In this document: one piece after another, positions 58,101-64,000 of the stretch
How the letters are laid out: the number at the start of each line of letters is the position of its first letter
How positions within the stretch are numbered: the stretch's first letter is position 1
Program-made: the position numbers and the translations under genes
Notes under the pieces: generated by a model
Told to the model about the DNA's origin: nothing
Seen by the model: the letters and a program-made list of their open reading frames with translations, nothing else
The model's database searches: none
Origin: Amblyornis subalaris
Lineage: Eukaryota; Chordata; Aves; Passeriformes; Ptilonorhynchidae
Assembly: GCA_018881555.1 (NCBI GenBank)
Contig: JACAXG010000166.1
Location: forward strand, 2,956-66,955
DNA length: 64,000 bases
Direction: 5' to 3'

Positions 58101-61100
58101 GATTACATATCCTAAAATACTTAAATTATTAGCTTAATATTATTTCCCACCTTCCCTAACTAAATATTAAATATAATTTCACGCACACAATGTACACCAA
58201 GCAGTTCAGCTGCTGCTTTCAAAGAGCAGGCTCTGAGGGGTCCCATGTAAGGACTGTAGGATTTAGACATTCTCCCCACACAAAAACCAATTTATTTACA
58301 AACCATAAAAATGTTGAATGTATTTGCCTACCTTTCTTGTGAGTGGAACTTCTATTGGGACAGGAATAAGTTCTGCCAGGAGACATCCATAAAATGCCAC
58401 CATAAACATAACTGGATCACTATTAGGAAATACGAGAGCTACCTACAAAAATACAGTAAAATAAGAAGATATGTGACTTTTTGTCATTTGGGGGAGAGAG
58501 GAGGCTGCTTTTTAATTTGTGGAACAAAATCTTCACAACAATGTACAGGTTCATATATAACTAGGAACAGAAATACTAAGTATTGGGTCAAGTAACAGTA
58601 ATGATTATTTCACAATATATTATTACAATATATTATTACAAAGCTTTCTTCAGCTAAAGCTGTTCCTCACTATTTCATCCATAGGGACCACTTCCAACAG
58701 CAGCCTACCCGGTCTCCAGGCTTCAGGAGGGGTTCATTTTTAGTGGTTAGCTTGTTTAGCAGGGTATAGGCTAACTTCAGGCTTCGACTCCACAGCTTGC
58801 CTAAACAAAAAAAAATAAATTNAGAAATAGAGACTAAAATTTTAACACTTAATTGGCAAATCTCAGTGCCTTACACATGCACTAAGCACAACTGTATCAG
58901 AACAGCTGGCAAAGAGTCCAAGTACAATTTAGAGCTTGGCTTCTTCTTAGTTTACCTCTTCCTTTCTCTTTTTTTTTTAATTTAAAATTAAACATGATAT
59001 TCTAAACAACTCTCAAAGCTCCACTGCAGAGTAATTAAACTAATGCAGCTGCTGAGCTATATTTCCTGCATTCTTCATCTCTGAGAATGCAAATAACAAA
59101 ATTTAACATTCTAACACACTGTACAATGAAATGCTGCAGTGAGCTATCCTGAAGGACACAGCCATCTTGCCAAAAAACGCAATTTACTATTATACTTCTA
59201 GTTCATTCATACAGGCAAGTTTNATTTCCCACTATAATATCCTGAATATGCCCCTGAATTACGAGTCTTCTCTACAAGGATGTGCAAGATGCTTAAACTG
59301 AATGTCTCCTCTGGGAATCTGAAGAGTGCATTATTAGTCATCTGTTTCTACCTCCCAATTTACACTGTGCTATTTTTAGTGTTCTTTTATGAAAAAACTC
59401 CCACAATTCTATGAGATTTACAAACAGCCACTTGGAAAGAATCAATACCATAAACATTTTCCCTTCCTTAACTTTTTAAAAAACATTCTTCATATACAAT
59501 GAATTCATAATTTACATTCCCAGCAATTTCCAACCATGTGCCACAAGCACAGGCAGTCCCTCTGAAGTAAAGCAAACTGTTGTTCCACAATGAACACCTA
59601 ACTCCTTCTCACAGCTGGCTCCAACACGTACCGTAGGTCAGGGTATAAATCGCTTTCCCAGTGGTATCCAACGCTGTCAAACAAGGGGCTTTGGGCTGGG
59701 TGGTTCCCCAGCGCTGCAGGGCAGCCAGCAGTGAGGGGGGCCAGTTGGTCACCACCCCCAAGGGTTCCCCTTTAAGTACATTCATTTGATTTCCTTCAGG
59801 CTTTGGTTGATTTGGGTCAGGCTGTTGCACTAAAACCAGAGCACAGCAAATGGCAAATATCAATCCATACCAAACATGCGAGTTACACTTCACAGACTGT
59901 TCTGTGAACCATTCTTCCTCATAGCTATTACTTCTCCTCTGTGTTATGATGATGCTATGCTAATCAGCTTCCCAAAGCTTGGCTTCCCATAAAATAATGA
60001 TCATCACTTTAGAGTTGTGATTCCACATTACAGAAGAACCAGATTTGAATCCCTGGCTCCCTTCTCTCTACTTTGGAAAGCTCCTATTTTCTAATGCTTG
60101 TTCTCCACACCTATTTCAATGAAAGCCTCCACCAAGTCAAGAAGGATTATCAGAGACAATGGCTTCAAGTGATATCTGGACACTGATTTTTGCTGAACAG
60201 AATTTTCAACAGTTGATGAAAAATGACACTATTCTTCAACAATGTATTTTTAAGGAAAGGCCTTCTGTTAAAATCTTGCTCCAAGCTGCTCCAGAAAATG
60301 AAGTATCTTCATCTTAATTAGCAAAGGCCTAGATGGAGTTAGCCAACACCCAGTCTAGGCAGTAAGTACAATTAATGGCTGCAAGTGATGCCCTCCATAA
60401 TTACATGCACCTCAATGGAAGTTCATCTGGAAAAACTTCACCAAAAGACTAGAATCACAATGTTGTACCTTACAGTATCAAACCAATAGTAGAGGGAATC
60501 TAGTGGGAGCTGCTCAGAAATGTTACACTGAGAGGAGGGTTGGGTTAAAGATTATCTTTCACTTGTGATAATANATGACCTTTCTCTCTCCACTGTATTT
60601 AACCATGACTTGTTTTCTATCGGGAAGAGAAAAAGAAACCCACACACGCTAAGAAGTATCAGTTCCGTTGTGAACCACTTACACAAAGAGTAAAAAAAGT
60701 ATTTGAAAGAAAATTAACCTTCTAGTAGTTCTTCAAAATCATCCACAAAAAACTCTTTCAAAGGTGGGCGCTTTGGTCTTTTCAAGGTATTTAGCAGCTG
60801 CTGGATTTTAGAGGACACTCTGCTATTCACTGGGACACCTGCCAAATGGAAAAGATTTATTATTTGTCACGTATTAACAAACATACACTAAAACACACAC
60901 CTTTCAGGTGGAAAAGTCATTCAGGATGACGACCTCGTTTGGAAGAAACCAGCTTTAATCAGTAGGAGTTTCCACCATGGATTTATCTGCTTTCAAACAA
61001 TGCTATTCCCTGGCTACCTGGCTGATGCAGACACCTTCTCACATTTTATTTTAGCTTTCCAAACTACTGATCCCTTCTTGAGATTCCAGGAGAAACACGA

Positions 61101-61533
61101 AGAATGCTCTTTTCCCTATGTGTCTAGGTATTTACTACATCTTAACATTCATTCCATTCTGAAAGTGTTACAATGCTGGGAGAAGAAGAGCAAATCTTTT
61201 GGTATTTTACAGGGTTTGTAAAAATAATCACAACACAAAACCATGTTGAATGCAGATTTGTGTATGTTAAACTAAACATAAACATGTGTTTTTATATTTA
61301 CCAAAATTTAAAGCTCTGAGGCAATATAAAATTAAGATCCATATGAAGATATATATAGAGAGGGTGACACAGATGGAAAGGTAGGAGGTTTATAATGCAA
61401 TCACCATCTGCAGTTTCCAGAATGCTGCTGTTGTAGCCTCTGGGCACTCCTCGCACGGACGCGACCTGTGGGCGCTCGTGGTGCAGGTGTTCCACCAGGC
61501 CAGTGGTCACGTCGGGGGGGGCAGAGTGGTTCT
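31180..61533 (-). CDS. DIP2A: DIP2A, C-terminal ~1,352 residues, 33 coding exons (5' partial)
   Basis: Disco-interacting protein 2 homolog A. Exons 5' to 3': 61405-61533, 60719-60838, 59632-59829, 58709-58800, 58332-58442, 57464-57587, 57098-57207, 56575-56677, 55581-55645, 55168-55261, 54643-54762, 53800-53914, 52749-52888, 46485-46621, 46024-46104, 45704-45831, 44456-44570, 43093-43294, 42848-42957, 42628-42708, 41490-41613, 41096-41217, 40665-40776, 40334-40443, 40095-40225, 39385-39553, 38038-38208, 35445-35506, 34738-34795, 33985-34059, 33195-33369, 31735-31858, 31180-31432. All have GT/AG borders and phases that fit, with no stop. The set matches exons 6-38 of human DIP2A, about 1,571 residues. 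The DMAP1-binding N-terminus lies off the right edge. Two AMP-ligase-like domains follow; the protein ends D-P-I-Y-V-A-Y-N-M. DIP2 proteins are linked to diacylglycerol metabolism, and DIP2A to FSTL1 binding and acetyl-CoA synthesis; the sequence here cannot test that. Confidence 0.97.
34457..34710 (+). mobile_element. CR1 LINE 3' fragment, plus orientation
   Basis: About 250 bases match the well-known CR1 3' region: GGCTTTAAACTGAAAGAG, GAGGGTGGTGAGGCCCTGGC, CCCATCCCTGGAAGTGTTCA and the terminal CCATTCTGGGATTCTGTGA. It lies within a DIP2A intron, 27 bases from exon 34. Confidence 0.9.
35507..38037 (-). other. DIP2A: DIP2A intron between exons 32 and 33
   Basis: A 2.5 kb AT-rich intron without recognised repeats or further exons. 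Short open frames such as 36,354-36,632 have no recognisable content. Confidence 0.7.
38748..38895 (-). mobile_element. CR1 LINE 3' fragment, minus orientation
   Basis: Reverse complement of the CR1 3' end: CAGAATGCTTTGGGTGGGAA, TTCCACTAGACCAGGTTGCT and CCCATCCAACCTGG in order. Truncated at the 5' side, as is usual. It lies in DIP2A intron 31 (between exons 31 and 32). Confidence 0.88.
38964..39085. repeat. G/T-rich low-complexity tract
   Basis: About 120 bases of T and G runs on the plus strand with very few A or C. It starts about 70 bases past the CR1 fragment and may be a degenerate simple repeat. Confidence 0.7.
45101..45240 (-). mobile_element. Older CR1-like fragment, minus orientation
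   Basis: Contains a diverged form of the CR1 3' end: AGAAGGGGACCTTCAAAGGT, CATCTTCAACTGGATCAGGT and TTGCTCAGTGCCCCCTCCAA. The pattern fits a CR1 subfamily different from the other copies. It lies in a DIP2A intron between exons 21 and 22. Confidence 0.7.
47692..47929. mobile_element. Small inverted-repeat-bounded element (MITE-like)
   Basis: A left arm at 47,692-47,714 (AGTCTACAGGTACATTCTAA...) and an inverted right arm at 47,913-47,929 (GAATGTACATGTGGACT) bound 238 bases with no coding pattern. The arms belong to the same repeat as those of the larger neighbour. Classification as a nonautonomous DNA transposon is inference; no target-site duplication was identified. Confidence 0.4.
47975..50111. 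mobile_element. 2.1-kb element with 31-bp inverted terminal repeats
   Basis: The 31-base arms at 47,975-48,005 and 50,081-50,111 are inverted copies matching at 28 of 31 positions. The interior shows no transposase-like frame, only short open frames on both strands. This could be a decayed or nonautonomous DNA transposon, or two separately inserted repeats in opposite orientation. No target-site duplication was identified. Confidence 0.45.
51312..51392 (-). mobile_element. Short CR1-like remnant
   Basis: TCACAGAATCAGAGACTTGA, GGTTGGAAAAGATG and AAGATCATCAAGTCCAACTG resemble the reversed 3' tail of an old CR1 subfamily. Only about 80 bases are recognisable. Confidence 0.6.
53615..53745 (+). 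mobile_element. CR1 LINE 3' fragment, plus orientation
   Basis: CCCATCCCTGGAAGTGTTCA, GGTCTAGTGGAAGATGTCCC and the terminal CCATTCTGTGATTCTATGA identify the CR1 3' end. It lies 55 bases from DIP2A exon 17. Confidence 0.9.
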
Positions 61534-64000
61534 CTGCAGAAACGCAAGACAGACACGGGAGCTCATCAGGCATCTTCAGAATCAACACAGTCAAAGCGGC
61601 TTCTCACAGCAGGGCACTTCACAAATCCTCACACTCACACGAGCTTGAGAACCTCCTTGTAACAACCTGGAGGCACAAGCCCGCTTCGCTTGGAGCTGCA
61701 CCCCGTTTCCTGGCTGTAGAGCAATGCTTAGGGAATGTCACAGAATCACAGGCTGGTTTGGGTTGGAAGGGACCCTAAAGCTCATCTCATTCCTATCTCC
61801 TGCCTTGGGCAGGGACACCTTCCACTAGACCAGGGTGCTCCAAGCCCCATCCAACCTGGTCTTGGACACTTCCAGGGATGGGGCAGCCACAGCTTCTCTG
61901 GGCAGCTTGTGCCAGGGCCTCCCCACCCTCACAGCCAAGAATTTCTTTCTAATATCTGATCTAAATTTCTCAACTTTTTAAATTTAAAGCCGTTCTCCCT
62001 TGTCCTATCACTAATTGCTAAAAAGTTGCTGTCATCATTCCAAAATTGTAATCTAGGTTATGGAATGGTTTTGAATGGAACGAGTTAGGAAATGGCAGTG
62101 TTAGTGAGAAGCGTTTGAACAACAGACAAGAAGAATCAGAGGCCTGAAATATTCAGAATCCTGATGAGTGAAAATAGGGATGCAGCAGGGAAAAGCTGGA
62201 GAAAACCCTGCTGCCCAGGGCTGGATGAGCTGCCTCTGCAGACACAGCCCTTACGGGATCTCAGCATGTCACAAATCCTGCCAGAAGAACTCCAGGCAGT
62301 GCTGTGGAATACATCCATTATCCCCCACTCTGAGGCAGTGATCAGCACCAAGACAGCGAGTGCTCATTGCACTGGTCCCAGATTTCCTGAGCTGACACAC
62401 AAGCCACCAGTCCAGCTCTAAGTGGTTTTAGAAGGATCACCAGGAGAAAAATTTAACTCCATTCCCATCCTTTCCAATGCACCTCAATACAATGCCGATG
62501 TTTGTATTTCAGAGACCAAACTCCTTTCATGTGAGTAAGGTACATAAAGGACAAAGTGTCACTTCACCTCTCGGACATATGCCCTGGAATCAGTAACCAC
62601 AAAGGTGACAACTGTGTGTAAAGCTGACCTGTGTAACCACTGCACAGGACCTATAGAGAGCCCATGTATATACCTGGCTCATGTATATACTCTCACTCTT
62701 CTGTATACATTCTATGTATTTTTGGAGTTGCTTTTTGGTTGGGTTTTTTCCCCTTAGCTTTCTGAAAGTCCCAAATCATGGACTTCCCTCAACATCCAAC
62801 TTAACCACAGAAAAGGCCACAGAGCAAAGTCTGCCTAGTTTCCACTTCCCATCTGACAAACCCTGCAGTGATTAGCAATGTCTAGGTATGAAGAAGCAAT
62901 AGGTTTAGTTTTCAGGTTTATGCTCAGATAAAAACTACATTAGCTTAATTAATCATTTGGGCATTTTATTAATAAATGCCCATGAGACCCCATGCAATTA
63001 GTCTGTATCATCTAGAAATACCGTGGCACAGCAGGGTAAGAGAAGTGGTGAGGAGTTAATAAAGAGTGTGAGCAGACTTGTGACTTCAGAAAGAAAAGTT
63101 AATTGGATTCAGACTGAAGGACCTTTTCATTAAGTGATGACAAGACAGAGATAAACGCAAGAGAGCAGTGTCCAAAGAAAGAACATATGGTATATGACAG
63201 AGAATTAAAAGCCATGATAATCCATATTTCCAGCTGCTCTAAGAACTAAGGTGGGAAATAGTCCCCATTTGATACGGTGACCTTGGGAAAAAAGAAGACA
63301 TACTGCCAGCCTTATTCATTTAAAGAAAAATACTATGCAGAAGAAAAAAAAAGCCCCCCAACATGAAGGGTTGTCCTTGCTGCTATTAAGTGAAAGACAA
63401 ATACCTTAAAAATAATGCACATTCCTATCTGACTCCATTAATTACTGTAACCTTGCACTTCCAACACTGCAGTTTACTGCCTGGGAACTTAGTCCGAGCT
63501 CACCATTAAAAATGCAGGCTGGAGAGGATGAGCTGCAAGGGAACAAGCTGCTAAATTTAAATTCTCCAACATCTCGAAACTGTGAATAGCTATTCAGTAC
63601 ACAACCAAAACAGAGAATATTTCAGTAGGGCATGGCAATTAAGATATGTAAGATGCCTTTTAGATTGCTGATATCAGCACATTATCTGAAAAAATAAATA
63701 AATTCTTCTGCTATGTTCAAGGACAAATCAAAGCCCCTTTTGGGAAGTATGCGAGTATTTATCAAGAATCAAAAAAGTTTGCAGTGTAAGAACTGAGTAA
63801 GTTTTCATATTTCTGTGAGCTAGGAAGACTACAGACAGACAAGAAAAATGTCCCAACTGAACTGGTACTGGCCATGCATGAATGTTACCGAGCTAGGAAT
63901 GAAAACTAATGGATCATGGCAAGCATTCCAGAAACGAGGAAGACCATTTTCATGCAAATGGACATCTATTTTTTTTTTTTGTCAAAGGCACTGGAAATTT
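61534..64000 (-). other. DIP2A: DIP2A intron 5 (partial), right edge
   Basis: Sequence upstream of the first DIP2A exon in the window. Apart from the CR1 copy at 61,738-62,032 I see no repeat, exon or gene. The first five DIP2A exons must lie farther right. Confidence 0.65.
61738..62032 (-). mobile_element. CR1 LINE 3' fragment, minus orientation
   Basis: About 295 bases of reversed CR1 3' sequence: GGTTTGGGTTGGAAGGGACC, CACCTTCCACTAGACCAGGG, AACCTGGTCTTGGACACTTC, GCCACAGCTTCTCTGGGCAG and CTTGTCCTATCACTAATTGC. It is the longest CR1 copy in the window. Confidence 0.93.

Larger units (their letters stand above)
44456..59829 (-). other. DIP2A: DIP2A first adenylation-like domain (exons 8-22)
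   Basis: Starts at the R-W-G-T-T-Q-P segment in exon 8 and runs to the S-R-V-L-Q end of exon 22. The P-loop-like motif in exon 13 reads Y-K-T-S-K-E-G-S-T-V-G, a degenerate form of the Y-T-S-G-T-T-G motif of acyl-adenylating enzymes. The later motif that is normally R-T-G-D reads T-R-T-G-L-L-G in exon 20, so the usual Asp is missing. It contains the largest intron, 46,622-52,748. Confidence 0.8.

Overview
This window is vertebrate nuclear DNA, almost certainly from a bird. Three host genes have intron-exon structure and encode proteins of the expected families. CR1 retrotransposon tails of avian type occur at several sites. A decayed class II endogenous retrovirus (ERV) is also present. I cannot name the species; a songbird is plausible but not shown. 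About a hundred isolated single N bases are scattered through the window.

Layout, left to right. 1-2,900: a GC-rich left edge, a pyrimidine microsatellite and a G-poor tract, with no recognisable gene. 3,419-7,443: a plus-strand ERV relic with protease, reverse transcriptase/RNase H, integrase and env remnants in the usual order, broken by in-frame stops and frame changes. I found no gag and no LTR pair. 8,450-17,919: the complete LSS gene (lanosterol synthase) on the minus strand. I resolved 22 coding exons totalling 2,280 nt including the stop, or 759 residues; every splice phase agrees. Its GC-rich promoter carries a sterol-regulatory-element-like site next to a CCAAT box. 18,100-22,500: intergenic. 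22,500-25,035: S100B on the plus strand, with a noncoding exon 1 and two coding exons giving 92 residues. 25,040-31,179: noncoding DNA between the convergent 3' ends of S100B and DIP2A, including a probable solo LTR. 31,180-61,533: DIP2A on the minus strand, 33 consecutive coding exons encoding the C-terminal ~1,352 residues. Its first exons lie beyond the right edge. 61,534-64,000: DIP2A intron holding a CR1 copy.

The three host genes are not a functional pathway. LSS makes lanosterol in cholesterol synthesis. S100B is a small calcium sensor. DIP2A is a large protein with two adenylation-like domains. Their adjacency is a synteny block related to human 21q22.3, with LSS next to S100B instead of farther away.

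I see no convincing new multi-gene system. The most unusual features are a tandem copy of the LSS first coding exon with its start codon changed, a pair of adjacent inverted-repeat elements in a DIP2A intron, a preserved -1 frameshift heptamer at the ERV pro/pol junction, and a Gly-to-Ala change in the S100B calcium loop.
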